The position numbers were made by a program, and so were the translations under genes. Below, piece after piece: positions 35,189-61,037 of a stretch of 64,000 nt of DNA. Positions within the stretch are counted from its first letter, which is position 1. Every line of letters starts with the position of its first letter. The notes beneath the pieces are model-generated. The model was not told where the DNA came from and ran no database searches. It saw only the letters and a list, made by a program, of their open reading frames with translations. Source of the DNA: Paralichthys olivaceus (lineage: Eukaryota; Chordata; Actinopteri; Pleuronectiformes; Paralichthyidae); the NCBI RefSeq assembly GCF_024713975.1, contig NC_091100.1:22519501-22583500 (forward strand). The letters run 5' to 3'.

Positions 35189-37921
35189 GTATTTCTGCTG
35201 TGGTTCTGATTACTGTTCTTTTTCTATTATTTCTCTCAGACTTCCCTCTCATGGTTTGATAATTATTTAGGTGGTTTAGGAATTAAAAAGCTGATTCACC
35301 GAAGTGACTGAAGAATACTTTCTCACCTCCAGGGGTCATAGAAAATGCATATTGAAGTTACATATATAATTGTATATATATATTTTTTTCTTTTATATAA
35401 TTTTATATACAAATTCTATGCATAATGTAAAGTTAGAAAATTATAAACGCAATGTGTCTTTCTGGATAAAGACAAATCCAATGTCATTGATTCAATTACT
35501 GATGCATTTGAACAGAACAGAACGAGTCCCGATAAAACTTTTTACTGCTCTTTTTTTATTAGAGGGAACTGGCCCTTTAAAGATCGCTCACTGATTTCAT
35601 TCTCCTTAAGTGTCTATTAAGTGTGCTCAGATGGTAATCAGGTCTGTTAGACTGGCAATAAGACCACTCCCTGTTCAGGTACTGAAGTCCTTCCACAGTT
35701 TGAGATCACCACGTGATGTTCTTGTTTTCATTTACTCTCTGTGGAGAAGTCACACTGTGTGACATCTGGAACCTACAGTACACTTCATTTAACCAAGAGG
35801 AAACAGTCCTGTTTGCTTCTCGCCCTGTTTCTAACGATGACATTGCAACAGTTGATTACACTGATATCTGTTGACACATATTTGTGTTACTAAAGTCTAT
35901 TTTACAATGAAACTTGGAAGGACGACTAGGGAAGCCACGTTTTGGTCTGGATCAGTGGTTTTCTTTTTTTTACCTCTAACATTGTGAGATGGGATGCTTT
36001 AAAAAATGTTCCTTGATTTCTCAGAATAATCAGATGGATCAGGTGTATTTAGGGGACTGATATTCATGAGTGTGAGAACAGTGTTGAGGAGTGTGAAATC
36101 TAGTGCAGATCCCCAAAGAATCTGGATCTAGTGACTGTTGGGCCTTGGCGAGGTATCTGCCGTTCTAGTTTCAGAGATGAATGTTATCAGTTGACTTTTG
36201 GATCAGTAAGAAATGATTTATCTTCTCTCTGAGCTCAAACTGGAAGTTAAAGCGTGCAAAGTAACCACAGACGTCATCACTGATAACAAATGCGGTTAGT
36301 CAGATTTGATTTTCTTATATGTAGTTCACTTTTAGCTTTTTAACCCGAATCAGTTGCAGGTTGGGAAAGAAATAACAAGTTTTAAGTAATAAACTTCCCA
36401 AGTAGGTAAGATGACGTAAAATACCAAGAAGTAAATGTTTTGTACGCACACACACAGCAGCGTGTCTGTTGCAAACCTTTTGTTTTTTTATATTTCAGTA
36501 AAATCTACTTTCATACACTTTGAAACAAGAGTACAACAAAATAGAATATACTTCAAATGTTGAATATACAAACAGTTCAGTCCGAACACAAACATCTTTC
36601 TATTGTCCCTTTTTTCAGATTAAAATAAAATAAAAAAAGTAATGAAATATTAAGCCAAAATGGCAGAGACTCTATTATCTGGCAAACTGTTTTACAGGCA
36701 TAGTAAAGTGACGTGGGATCTACAGTGGTTTCATTGTCAATGCAGCCATTTTGCATAAACTTATTTTTAATGCCCCTTTTTTAAAAAGTAAAATAATTTC
36801 ATGACTACATTTTTTTACATACATTGATATTACTTTTTGGTTTCTTTATTCTTTTTGCTCTTATTCACGTTCTTCGTTGGGATGAGGAGAGCGAACGAAA
36901 AACAAGTTTTAAGAATTGAGATGTAGCCAAGATTTTTGGGGTCAGATACAGGATTAACTCATGACTACAGATTTTCCTGAAGGTTGGAAGCGCACTACAA
37001 ACAATCTGTTCATGGATCTACAACGTGTTATTGGTCGACGGCTCGATAAGAGTCGGGGAACCGATGATTAAACAAATATTAGATCCGCTCGTTTCAATAA
37101 TACTGTGCTTGGTACAAGGTATCAAAACACAAAAACTAATTTCTGTTTACTGTTCAGACAAAATATGAAAAAAGAAAATTTGAATTTAAATCTAAGGCTG
37201 TTCTGTTAACTTTAGCTCCGTAAACTGTATAGTAGATATATATATATTTATATAAATATGTACATACACAACCATGGTCTGTATCTTAGGGCTTCTCTCA
37301 GCACCTCTATCACTAGTGTAGCACCACAAACACTTGATGCACAGTGATGAACGTTTTCATAACAAGTTGCTGGTTTTAACATCCGTGGAGGAAAAAATAG
37401 GAAACAAATGTCTACAAAAGTTTCATTACAGCCTCCACATTTAGTTTTTTTCTTCTTTGATAGTTCATATTTTGCTCGGTTGTAATTATTTGCTGTTTTG
37501 TAGTGTTTGCTTTTTCTTCTTTAATATTTTTAAACGGTTTTTTTTTTCTCCAAATTTGAGTCAGTGATGGTGATCTATTTAGAAGGCAGACATTGTAGTG
37601 ATCACGGTTGGTCCCTTAACCTTTCCCAACAACTTCCTTTTAAAGTCTTTGTGTATTCCTATGTTGAAGGATCCAGTTAAAGTTTCGAACACAACGCTCC
37701 AAGGGCGTCGGTGACGGCGTGATTTGTGAAAGAAACAGACGTGGTTCCCTTTCAGTCCGAGGCAGCAACAGGGAAGAATTGAAGACAGGTTGAGGACTAA
37801 AAACAGGCCTTCAGACATCTTTAAAGTCTCAGAGACTGCTGCTGGTTATCACAAGAGTAAAAATGACTTCAGACATGTACAAACTAACCCTCTCTGGCAG
37901 AGATGGGTGCTGGGAAATGTT
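35189..37921. other. Convergent intergenic spacer and elf2 3' UTR
   Basis: AT-rich sequence between the noct 3' end and the elf2 stop codon (37922-37924, minus strand). The elf2 3' UTR probably runs through the T-rich stretch up to about 36.5-36.8 kb. TTTATT (AATAAA on the minus strand) occurs near 36844 and is one candidate end. No other gene is supported. Confidence 0.4.
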
Positions 37922-49271
<11,350 letters not shown>

Positions 49272-49282
49272 GACTCATGCTC

Positions 49283-50949
49283 CTGTGGGGTCACACAGCC
49301 AGTGATTTGCCACAGCTCCTCCAGTCTGGTGGCCTCTACCTATGTGGTGAACAACAGCCCCTAGAGAGATGAGAAGAGACCTTGATGAACAAAATGAAAA
49401 ACATTTGGCCCTGTTATACCTTTTATAACTTGTGATGGGATCTCACTTCCCTGCTCTGTGTGCAAATAAGCATGTAAATCACTGCTGTATGAAAAGACAA
49501 AATGTGTTTTCACCGGTCCAACTATGACAGACAGGTTTATGTGTTTGTGTGGTGTCTGTGGGAGGGAGGGAGGGAGGGAGAGTCTGACTGTGGCCAGAGT
49601 GACGTGATGATGTGTGGTCCGCCAGATATCAACAGCGCCTCTGTAATGCAGCAATGTCAAAAGTGAGTTGAACTGAAGTCTCCCTATTTGCCTGTTCACT
49701 GTGTTCAGAGGAGTGTTTCAGAGTCGCTGATGTGTAGCTGACAGTGGATTAAATCCTCCTATGCAGAAAATGAGGGTACCTGTCAAAAAACCAATTTTTC
49801 CTTTTGGGAAATTTGTTACTGTACAGATCTGAGTGCTGACAATCTTCTCATAAAACTCTTGGCAAGACAAGTGAATACGTGTTGATTTAAAGAATCATGA
49901 ATAATGATGCAACAGTGTAGAAGTTTCCCCACCAGGTAAAAAAAACCTCACATATTACACCAGACATTTTACAAGCCAAGACATGAATGTAATCAATACT
50001 TCAGGTCAGCCTCTCTCTTGCCGTGCACTTGATGGTGTGTAGATTATAAGTGTTACTTCCAGATGCTGTCATGGTCATCTGATAGTTTTAGCAGATTTGC
50101 CTCATTAATGTTATCAAATTTGAACTATTGCCATATGGACACTAAGTTTTTTTACTGTGACAATCCTCCAGCTTATTGGTCGACTCTCCTCTTTTACATG
50201 ATTATAGGTCTATAGAGTGGCAATTTGGGGTTCATTACATTTTTCCCAAGGCAGAATGGGAGAGACTGTGATCAAACCCCCCCACAGCCTCCCATACTTA
50301 CTACTCTGTAATGTGACTCTGCTTTGCTGCACAGCAGAAACTTTCAGTGTATAATTGAAGCATCTTACACTATTGAAAACTAATAGTTTATTTAGGTTTT
50401 TATATTAGTTGAACATGGGCACAATAGCTGATATGTAAAAATGAAATAAATGGGTTTGTTGTCGATACAAAAGGAAATGGACAGGTGAAGCCAGTGGGCA
50501 AGTTACGTTACCAGTGTGTGTGTGACTGAACATAATCTAGAATCAACTATTGAAGTATTGGCACATCTTGACTACTCATGCTTCTTTACAATTCTCCACA
50601 ATTTATACAAAATAAAAGTAATGAAAGCAAAACATAACTGCAATGTACTTCTTCTGTCCTGACTGTAATCCAGCAACTCATTATGGGCCTGAGATCTCCT
50701 GGATGTCAACCCTTCTTGTATTGGCCCACAGGAAGCATCTGTCTGCTTTTACAGGAAGAAATGCACTGACAGGAATCCAAATCATTCCATCAAATACACA
50801 GTTTGTCCAGTGGACGACTGAGGCAGGCTGGACTGGAGCCATGGTAACAGTTGCTAAGAACCACAGGGCGTTCAGTTCCTGTTCTGTGCTGCCGTGCATT
50901 GTGACAATAGGATATAAGTCAAAGGTAAGGCCCAAGGAGGGATGGGTTA

Positions 50950-51031
<82 letters not shown>

Positions 51032-54000
51032 ATGTTGACTACTCCACCCACTATTGCTTGGTTTTTAAAGGACTGTCTTTGCCACTGACCTACTGAGATT
51101 TGATTTGGTGCATTGTTGCAGTGGTCACAGCTTTCAAAATGAGGTTAAAAAATTACAATACTATTTAATGTGCTGGTAAACTGGTGTGTGAAACCCCTTC
51201 CTGTGCTACATCTTAAGTGGCTGATCATTAAATCTCTCTCTAGAGCAGCAATGTAAGTGGGGCTGTATTATGGCAGAGATAACATTTGTTAGGAATGTGG
51301 AGTCTTTTTCTGGTCTAGCTGAAACCAAATAAAACACAAAGGCAAATTATCGCAAGCTACAAATATTCCCATCTACACCTAACTAGCTTACTACATCAGT
51401 AACCAGCAAAATCCATTGCCAAAAAGAATTGAGAAGCTGCTGTTCTCTATCAGTGTCTGATATCAGATGACCCAACAGCAAACTCCATAGAAGAATGGAA
51501 AGCTTAGAAGACGTAGCGACTAAGTAAAGCAAACAGGGTGTAGATCACTTGAAGCACTGATTGGTCCGGTATGTGCAGGTGACAGTGTTTGAATTACTCC
51601 CTGTACGCTCTTTTTTTGTATCTTTATACAGCTACTTCCATCACTTGTCATATATAGAAGGAAATACACCACTGCATCTCTGCCCTCTGGATAACCCCAG
51701 GCTTTTCACTCTGGCATCAAGTGGTTCATCAGAACCGCTAACACTTTGCCTTTACACAATTAAAACATACTGGTCCAGAGCTTGTTCAGCTCAGGGTGGT
51801 CACCCTCTGCTTAAAGATAATCTTACAAAAAAATTCTTGAAATTCTTCTGCAGGCACAAGGACCGGGATTAGAGAGGACATTCTCACTGGCACTTCAGTT
51901 TCTCAACCTTTTTCAAAGCAAAAGTTGGACCATAATGCTAAATAATCCACAATATAAATTCATGCATGGTCCCTGGCATGTTGTGGCCAAGGCTGGGGGT
52001 GTTATGTTTCTGCTTCTTCAAACTTGGCAAAAACTTCTACTTGGACTCAAGGTTTAACTGATTAGATTGTGGCAGTCAAAAGGTCAAGGTCACTGTGAAC
52101 TCAAATAACTCAAGAATTCACAATTAATAATGTTAAAATACACTTCATACATTTCACTAAATGTATTCTAGGTCTTCACTGCATATGTTACATGAGTATG
52201 AACAGACCTGCATGTAAACTGCAATTTGACTGTTTGGTGAAGGCGAGGCAGTGATTGCAGTTAATTTTGTATAAACCTTAAGCAGCCTGAACATGCAGCG
52301 CCCTTGGTGTGTATGAGCACATGCTCAGTTACTTGACCCCTGCATAATGGATGAACCAAGCTGTGCCAGTGCTCTCTTTGCTACTGAGACCAACATGCTA
52401 TCAGCTCGGATGGAAACCCTCTGGTCAATTATTTAAACACATGCAGCAAGCGCTCATCTACAGAGCTGTACATACTGTTCATGGGGGAGCATCCCAGAAA
52501 ATCTCAACAGAAAAGGTTGGCACAAGTAAAATGTTCAAGACCACATAGGAATAAACCAACTGACTCTAATCTATATTTCTGCTCATCTCACATTCAAAAA
52601 AATCTTTTCTAATATTTCATGCTTCATCTGATGTTTCACGGTCTTTGCTCCCTGGCTCAGAAAGAAACTAACCAGATAAAAGTAAGTACAAGTGCTGCAC
52701 AATGTGTTATTTTCCTGCTAAACTGACAGAAGTTATTATGCAAGCTCATAGTCGAGTTAAAGATTGTGACACACTGGGTTTTTTTTTGCAGCAGCAGCAG
52801 CAGCAGATCATTTCGTTAGATTGACACAGTCTATTGTATGTGTGTGTGTTCCCTTGGTCAACAGTGATCGGGCATTGAAATGACAGTTTGCTTTACTAGA
52901 CCCTTCATTAAAGTCGCAGGTGGGGAACATCTTGCCTTCACATACAGTCGATGATACAAGTCATAAATACAAAAAAGCTATTCAGCAATACAGAAACTTC
53001 GAAAAGCAGATGCAGAATGTTGCAGTTTACGAGACAAATTATTTTTTGTTTAAGCAGAAGACAAGTCAGTGTGTTTGCACAGATACTGTCATAGTGATTA
53101 AAGGGGAAATGTCAGAGTCATTACAGCTGGAACCATGCAGCTAACCTGGATGAGCTCCAAGGACAAAATGCTCTTTGATAAAGTAAATGACAAAGTTTTG
53201 GTGTTTAACAGCTAGCTTCTACAAGACCTCACTCTAATGGAAACTATGAAGCTACAAGATGTGTGGGGAGCGAGAAATTAGCCATGAAGCTGAAACTTTT
53301 TTCAGAAGGAGCTGCTGTGGAGCTGCTTAAAATATTTTTCAGACATTTTTCTCAAGGAACCATTTCCCGTTTTTTTCTCTGGGGCTGCGATGATACAACA
53401 AACACACTTCACAGTTGAGTTTCGTACAAGGTGAGGATTTGTTGGAGCAAATGTTTTGGCTAGAACCAGCAGTGAGTCACATCACCAACATCATCACTAG
53501 CATATGACATCGGAACCATTTCCAGCCATTGCCTCAGATAGGTCACTGTGTTCAATAATTTAGTATGGCATGGAGCTTCACATGTATGCAACATACATCC
53601 TGCAGGGAGACTTCTGAAAAAAAATATTAACACACACACACACAATGCAAACACACATACAGGATGTGTCAAGGTTGGAGTTTCTTAATCAGCATTTGCA
53701 GGTTGTGTTGTATCAAACAAGTATAACAGGAACTTCTGGATGACTGCGAACACGTGGCTGCTTTGTCGCTTCTCAGCTCAAACAAAATGAACAATGAGCT
53801 TGAATGATAGCTTGAATTAAAACCATTTCAAAAAACGAATATTTTAGAAACCAGCAGCAGATATGTGTCATGTTAAACCGTCATTTTACAGGTCAAGAGC
53901 AGTCCATCAATGTGACCTTTGTTCTCCTTACAGCTAGCTACAAGTCATGTTGGTATTAAGATTGTAAATGTCCCTGCTCCAATTAGAGTACATAATTGTG

Positions 54001-56525
54001 GATGAGAGACAGCTACGTGTCTACATGTTCAGTTCACTTATAACTTTTGATTAAAAGGCTGACAAGCAGTTTGTTGCCCTAGTTCATGGTGAATCAGTAA
54101 CAGTCTCAGGACTCCGCAAGATACAGCACAGTCATCCTGACAGGCCATGTTTTTCACAACGACGTCCCACAGAGCACATCAAAACAAAACGAAAGAGGAA
54201 AAATGTAAAAACTTGCCTCGGCACAGAAAAGTCCATGTGACCACGCTGGCGTGCATCTTTAATCCACAAGGAGACAGGGTGTGAAGGAATGAGTGATGTT
54301 TTCTCAGCATGGTAAGAGAAAGGAACAGAACAGTTTCTCTGACTCTCTCCCACACCTCCTTTGTCTGACATCCATCCATCCATCGGGCCAACCATCTCAT
54401 TTGCCTGCCTGCATGTTCCCTGGGTGGAAGGAACCTCTCACAGCGACGCAGCACTTCTCAGACCCTGCCCTGAGCTCGGATCACATGACGAGGGCGGGAC
54501 ACACACGCAGACACACACACACACACAGACACACACAGACAGAGTCACATGATCTTTCAACAACAGAGCTTTTGTTCCAAGTAACTGGGGCTGCCTTGTG
54601 CCCTGCCCTCAACCAACACACACGTGCACACACACACCAGTGACACAAAAAGCTAATTCATTACTTGATATCAATTTAGCCTATTCACACGTCACTCTCA
54701 ACACAACTTGGTTGTTTTAGCGTTGTAGTTCTTTTATATTATTTCTCTCAGGACTCAATATTCAGTACATTAGTTGTAAGGCTGGTTCCTTGTGACCGCA
54801 GTTCCCTGAAGGGTCTAGGATATGAAATGTTAAATGGTCTGGGTCAAAACAAGGCTCATACATCTGAAATGTTCCTTTAAACAATATAAACTAGACTAAA
54901 AATGAGAGCAGTGAATGGTAAAAAGAATGCAAAGGGAATAGATGCAGTAACAAGCAGAGACATTGTTTATGATGTACACATGAAATCAATGCAGCATCTC
55001 TCTCACATCATTCTTGACCTCATAATGTTTCCCATGGAGATTAAAGAAATTCATGACACTTGACCTAATTTTTCATTATACATGTCAAACCGCAGCTAGT
55101 ATCTGTATCAGGTTTCAATAGAGCTGTTATCTATCTTCAGCACAGAGCACTCACACACAACCCTGTCGACCCCACAAAAACCTTCAGACCACAGTTCAAC
55201 TGCTGGGTCAGACTGCAGAATCTACCGCCTGAGCAAAAGGCAGACAGGTCAATCATTCACCAGCACAAAGTAGAGATTCTACTATACAGGTCGGGGTCGA
55301 CAACCTGGTGAATATATATTGTGGCTGAACTTGAAGACATCGATGATTTATCTTTAAAGATATTCGTAAAGATGTCATTGGAAACTACACCGTCTACTTG
55401 TATAACATGGAACTTTGCAACATTCACAAACCAACAGAAGGATTTCCTACTAGATGATAGCTGATTGGGGAAAAGGATTGTGATTGCCCACAGCACTGTG
55501 GCCTTGCATTGGTTTTCTCTGACTTCCTCCCACAGTCCAAAGACACGCATATTTGGGTGAGGTTAAAGCTGTTAAACTGTACTGGGTTATACTGAGAGGT
55601 GTTCCTACTATTTTGATAAACATAATAGTCATGGGATGGACACATTATTAGCAACAACTCTCAATATAACCCAGCTCAGGTATTTACTATCATTATTATA
55701 ATAAATATAACTCAGCAGTGATGTGGACATTAGAGGGTGACTGGATGACAGAATATCATACTGAACTGAGTCAGACAACAGGCACAGCACTGGACATTTA
55801 AAATACTCAAAAGGCTCTATCAAATATTTTTTTGATGAACAAGTATTTTGACATCTCAAACTAGAATACACTAAATCACATGCACATCAAGCAGAGGGAC
55901 CTGTTTGTACAAGCTTTATTCAAGGAGCTCTTAACAAAGTCTTAGCATGTTGACTGGCTGCCACCAGCATCTCTGGCCTACTTCTCACCACCTGTTACCA
56001 TATCACACTATAGCATTGCTCTCTCTACTTACTCAGCGGGACCAGTGTGAGTTCAGCATGTTGACACTAATCTGGTTTGCTCGTGTTAATACCTGAGACA
56101 CATGAAAAACAGGTAACGAGGTCAGAGGCACAATCAAAGTTGGCTCCTGATGATAACCCTCTGCTCTCAGCCGCAGTTCGTCCTGGTGACACATGAGCCA
56201 CTGACTGGACACGAACCTGCGGTGAAACACAACATGCACCACCAGCAGCCACTGTGCCTCCGGTACCTCTGCTCCTCAGTGCACCTCCTGTCAGCAATGC
56301 ATGATCACCACACTCCTGCTGTTCAGTTATTCACCAGCACTACAACCTGCTGTTCACAAGTGCTGTGCAGAGCACGTCGCACTCATGACCAACAAACTGA
56401 CAGTTGACATGAACTTAGCTAGCGTTAGCACGCTGGTTTAGCATTGCGAGCAAAACGAGCTGTCACAGAAAGCAACGCGACAAACCATGTGGCTAATGTT
56501 TGCTAGTCGCGTAGCGTCACTTACC
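49283..56525. other. Long 5' intron of elf2
   Basis: About 7.2 kb between the presumed untranslated first exon and the first coding exon. It contains a (GGGA)n run at 49560-49580, a CA microsatellite at 50953-51028, a (CAG)6 run at 52789-52806 and assorted CA-rich patches near 54505-54540. No exon, RNA gene or intact transposon was recognised. Additional untranslated exons cannot be excluded. Confidence 0.45.
50953..51028. repeat. (CA)38 microsatellite
   Basis: A pure CA dinucleotide run of 76 bases in the long elf2 5' intron. Confidence 0.97.
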
Positions 56526-56880
56526 GGCTAACACCGTTAGCTTCTTCTTCCTCCTAACGAGAACAAAGTTCGTTGACACGGAGCAGCCTGACGTTAGCCG
56601 TGGCTAATGGGAGTTTGCTCCGTGCGTGTGACATCCAGGAACCCCTCTCCTCCTCCTCCTCGTCCTCCCCCTGTTCTCGACCCTCAGCCGGAGGAGTCCC
56701 GCCGCCGCTGCGTGTGTTCGGGTCGCGGAGCCCCGGTGGAGCCCGCAGGCAGACGGACCGTGTGAAGAGCCCGCTGCTCCCGGAGCTTCACGCGGGACAG
56801 AGTGCGGAGGAGAAGCCGAGACTGAGTCCACTTGGTTCCTCCGCTTGTTAGGGCAAATAAAACTCGTGACGTCACGTCGA
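56526..56880 (-). promoter_or_regulatory. elf2: elf2 distal promoter and untranslated first exon
   Basis: A strongly CpG-rich block contrasts with the surrounding AT-rich DNA. On the minus strand a consensus donor (AGCCG|GTAAGTGACG) falls at 56526/56524, so the first, non-coding exon probably ends at 56525 and splices to the exon opening at 49282. A perfect CRE palindrome TGACGTCA lies at 56867-56874, at the expected upstream position. The transcription start is inferred. Confidence 0.6.
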
Positions 56881-57179
56881 ATCATAAACAACCAGCGCTC
56901 CACAGAGTAAACGCCCCCCCCCACACACACACACACACACTTAACTTTCATGTGTTTTGTTTTTTAATAGAAATCCATGTTCAGATTTTAAAAGAATTGG
57001 TTTCTTGCTTTTCTTTACTTAAAGTGCATCGAGGTTAATGATCGTGAGGATCAGAAGTTACTCATTGAAAACTAGACAATCAAATAAGAAGTGATCTGTC
57101 TCCTTTAGGTGGTCAATAAACTAGATATTCACTGTGAGCAGATAATACCAAACACTGCAAAACTGAGTCAGGGTTTATA

Positions 57180-58263
57180 CATCTTTTTATTTAAAGTGCC
57201 TATGTAGACACAATCATGACAACAGATACACCGCAATTAAATGAAACTAAGCAAAAAAAATGCATTCAAGTTAATTATGATTATATGTCGTTCAGCTACA
57301 ATTATAAAACAAAGCATCTGGTACTCTGAGAACTGGAGGGATGATACGGTTAAATAAAATGATCTAATGAAAAGGTACAAATCAACTTGTATGAAATTTA
57401 ACCTACTTGTGATCTGTCTATCAATCTTTTGTCACAGAAAATAAATACAGACAATAACACAAAACAGAAAATAGATATGCACCAAATTATGGGCAATCTA
57501 AATGTATGTTTGCCTTCAAAGCAAATATTAACATTAGTGTAACAGTCTTCACTTGTGTTTAAGTTGTTTTCTGCTATAACTGAATCAATTACTATAAAAA
57601 ATAGTGTCTCAGTGAAAGTATAGTGGTTGTAAATGACCTTAAACCAGAGTTTACAGACACAACTGCTCCTGGCTTCTACTCTTCCACCCTCTCTCATCTC
57701 TCCCCTCTTTTCCACCCACCTCTGTCCCCCATTTTTCCCTCCGCTCACCCCAACCAGTCGAGGCAGATGGCCTCCCACTCTGAGTCTGGTTTATCCCCAT
57801 TATGTTGACTTTTTTCTCCGTCTCCATCTCTCAAGATAGTGATGCCTGCAACTTCCTTTGAACAATGACAAAAGTGATGAAAAAACATATCTGGTTCGGG
57901 ATAATTTCAGCTGGATAGTTGCAAGCCCTCATAGAAATGAACCTGTAAATATTGTGAGGACAACACTTTTAACAACGACAAACCACTTCCACTGCCTATT
58001 GACTTTTGTCCCATTCATGAAAAGCTTTGCAACAGTGGCACCTAGAGGACAAGAGACGTTATGGGAATCAATTCACAAAAACTAACACAGACTGAACAGT
58101 AACAGAACAGAAAGGAAACAGTGTAATACTTTTTCAGAAAGGAGACTTAAGTTAGTTAAACCTGTGGCTATAGTTCTCTTCACGTTGTTTTCATGTGGAT
58201 CATCATCATCGGGGCCTGACTGACAGAGAGGCTAGAGCTGCAGAAGGCACACTGTCTGTCCGG
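57180..58263 (-). other. mgarp: Probable 3' UTR of the mgarp-like gene
   Basis: Follows the stop codon at 58264-58266 on the minus strand. TTTATT at 57186-57191 reads AATAAA on that strand and is a candidate polyadenylation signal. It lies only about 300 bases upstream of the elf2 CpG promoter, so the two genes would be closely head-to-tail. Confidence 0.4.
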
Positions 58264-61037
58264 TCACGACTGGGCTGTCACCACCACCATCGTCGTCTCT
58301 GTGCTGCCTGCAAAAGAAACACACCCATTTGAATAATATAAATATATTTGTTTCATTTACACAGCTTTATGATTTTGCACTTATCTTAAGAGTTTAAATA
58401 AGTAGAATGGACATTTGTCACAAATCCGTGTAGCCTCGATAACTTGCATTATGGTACTTATACTTTCTGGAATAATCAGTTTCATCGAGCTGTCTGATAA
58501 TGCTACTTATCCTAAAGATGTCCATTCTACCATCTCTAGTTCTACAAAGACAGCTGTATTTATCGTTGTGCTGCTTTTCAACTGGTTACCTTCTTAACTG
58601 TACTATTACATCACTGAGCAGCTTTTTACAGTCCAGACAGACACCTCTGGCTCTGTGGACACAGGCAGAAATACATCTGGTCAGAGCCACACACACCGCA
58701 GACTCAGATTATCTGTTTTCTTTAAAATGGATGAAGTGAACAGCGGTAATGTGAATATCAAATTAGCAAAATGTATTATGTGTTTCAATGTGATGCGTAA
58801 CTTACATTTATCTTCATGAATAACCTCACAGACTGCAATGTGTGTTTTGGCAATGTTTTTTTCTGTATATAGCATATCTATACTTTTCTCCCCATGACTT
58901 AAAATATCAGAAAATTGCAAATAAAAATGGATGCACTTAATATTTTTACATCTGATGCTCAGTCTATGTGTTTCATCACACCAGCCATCACGAAGCATTC
59001 ATTTATAAGTCCTTAGTAGTCATTAAAGATAAATGTCAGCTGAGCACAAGAGAAACACAGGTTGAATAAATGTTCTGCTTGGCCTACACAGTTTTTTGGG
59101 AGACTGGGCCTGTATCCCCTCTGAAACCTTCATTTAACACTACAGTCAGGTTTGAGTTCATGTTGGAAAGCGGATCATCTTTGTAAACTTTTTATGACGT
59201 TGTTGAAACATATTAACCCATGCTTGTCATTACTTGAGTGAAGTAAGTAGTTATTAGTTACACTACGAGTCAGTGTGTCTTTACTGTGTTACTACTGACT
59301 GAAAGTTTTCATGTCAAACAATTTTGTCTTCCTGGTTTAATGTAATGAAAATAGCCCACCTATTTTGCATTAAAATGTCAATGCAAACCATATAATAGGA
59401 CATTTTAAGTATTTATCAACAATTGTAAATTTACATAAGACAGGTTTTATGTCATTACAACAGTATTTGACTATATTGTCATTCATTTCTGTTTATCCTC
59501 CAACATGTGATGTCCACATGAGGCTTAACACAAAATAAAAGAATGTATAGCTGCTTACAGCTACATTACAATCTTCCAGACACAGTACTTACCTCAGTGA
59601 ATTATTTTTCAAGCATTGTCTAGTACAAGCTCTAACAATGTGTAATATCTCTGAAATCTGAAAAACAGAGTTAAAGGTACATTATCTCTATTTGACATCC
59701 CTCTTTGGGATGATAACATTTCAGCACAGTCCAGCCATTACTGATTGGTTCATTATTTCCAAGCCCCAACAATTCCCAGTTAATTATTAAACTGTACTGT
59801 GCTGACTTCCTTGCCTTAGATTTAACAAACCAAGATAAATATATTTGGTAATTTACAGGTAAGGCTAAAATAGGTATGGGGTGTTCAAAAACTCAAAGAC
59901 TGGCAGCCTGTGTGTTCTTACTTTGTCCCTCCACGTCCGACACCACCTCCATGGCCACATGTGTTATATCCACTGCTCCCTCACTGACCAGCTCCTCTTC
60001 TAAAGCAGCCAGTGGCATCACCTCCTCTCCAGCTGAGGGAGCAGAGTGGCAGGAGTGGCAGTGTGCTTCCTCATGTGCTGGAGCCTCTGATGCAGATTCT
60101 GGTTCAGCAGCAGAAAGAACTTCTAGATCCGCTGTGGTTGAGGCTGCAGCCAGCTGAGCCGTGTCCACGACTGCCACAGCTTCACTGTGTGTTGACACCA
60201 TTTCATCTCCGTCCTCTGCTGATGCTTCATCTGTTGTTTCTGCGGCCGGTGTTATCTCCACTGGTGACGTCTCATTCAGTGGAGCAGCTTCTGCAGCGGT
60301 GTTGGCCTCTTCAGCAGCTGTTATGTCCTCTGATGTAGCTTCTTCCACAGAGGCTTCAGCAGGTGAAACGTCCTCAGTTGTATCTCCAGGTGAGGCCTCT
60401 GATGCAGCTTCTTCCACAGAGGCTTCAGCAGGTGAAACGTCCTCAGCTGTATCTCCAGGTGAGGCCTCTGATGCAGCTTCTTCCACAGAGGCTTCAGCAG
60501 GTGAAATGTCCTCACCTGTAACTTCAGATGCAGTTTCTTCCACAGAGACTTCAGTGGGTGAAATGTCCTCAGCTGTAACTTCAGGTGAGGCCCCTGTAGA
60601 AGAGACAGCTTCCTCTGGAGCAGCTTCAGGGCCTGGCACCTCATCCTCATCGCTGACCTCTCCCACCTCCACTCCATGGCCTGAAACCTCACCTTCCCCT
60701 GGAGGAGATGCAGTTGCTTCCTCCTCTGCAGGAGCAGGAGTCTCCTCAGTCATCCCCTCTTCAGCAGATGGAGCTTCAGCCACTTCCTCATGAGCACCAG
60801 CCTCTGCAGACTTCAGCTCCTCCACGATCACTACTTCAGCTGCCTCCTCAGCTGCTTCCTTTGATACCACCTCTGTGGTCACTTCCACCACCTCCAGGGT
60901 GGGTTCCGAATCTTTTCCATCCTCCTCTATTTGTCGGACAGATTTCACCAGACTCGTCTCACCAACAGAAGCGGCTGCGATATCAACTGTGGAGCCAGCC
61001 AAGATCTTCACAGCTGTGAGCAGATCTGGCAGAGACT
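58264..61037 (-). CDS. mgarp: MGARP-like acidic repeat protein, 3' exon set B (partial)
   Basis: Two exons on the minus strand: 61037-59922 (acceptor phase 1) and 58307-58264 (stop TGA), joined in phase to end QSSTETTMVVVTAQS. The large exon encodes about 371 residues very rich in Glu, Ala, Ser, Val and Thr and poor in aromatics, so it should be disordered. It contains near-identical 23-residue repeats (consensus beginning EDVSPAEASVEEAASEASPG, then DTA). MGARP is an outer mitochondrial protein with an N-terminal membrane helix and a Glu-rich tail, linked to mitochondrial transport and steroidogenic tissue. Only the tail is visible here. The name rests on composition and on the order noct-elf2-mgarp with matching strands, not on alignable motifs. 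The 5' exons lie beyond the window. The open + strand frame over this exon is an antisense shadow. Confidence 0.6.
60337..60580 (-). repeat. Coding minisatellite, 69-bp unit
   Basis: Three copies start at 69-base intervals (plus-strand landmarks 60337, 60406 and 60475), followed by a diverged, shorter copy at about 60532. The unit keeps the frame and encodes 23 residues of the mgarp-like protein. Confidence 0.85.

Noticed and set aside
53460-55871. Assorted 60-97 codon frames in the long elf2 5' intron
   Set aside because: Length and composition as expected for random AT-rich DNA; no splice-phase consistency or motifs.
60161-60793. 210-codon Ser/Ala-rich + strand frame, and similar Leu-rich frame at 62934-63467
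   Set aside because: Antisense shadows of the repetitive mgarp-like exons; low-complexity GC-rich DNA leaves several frames open.
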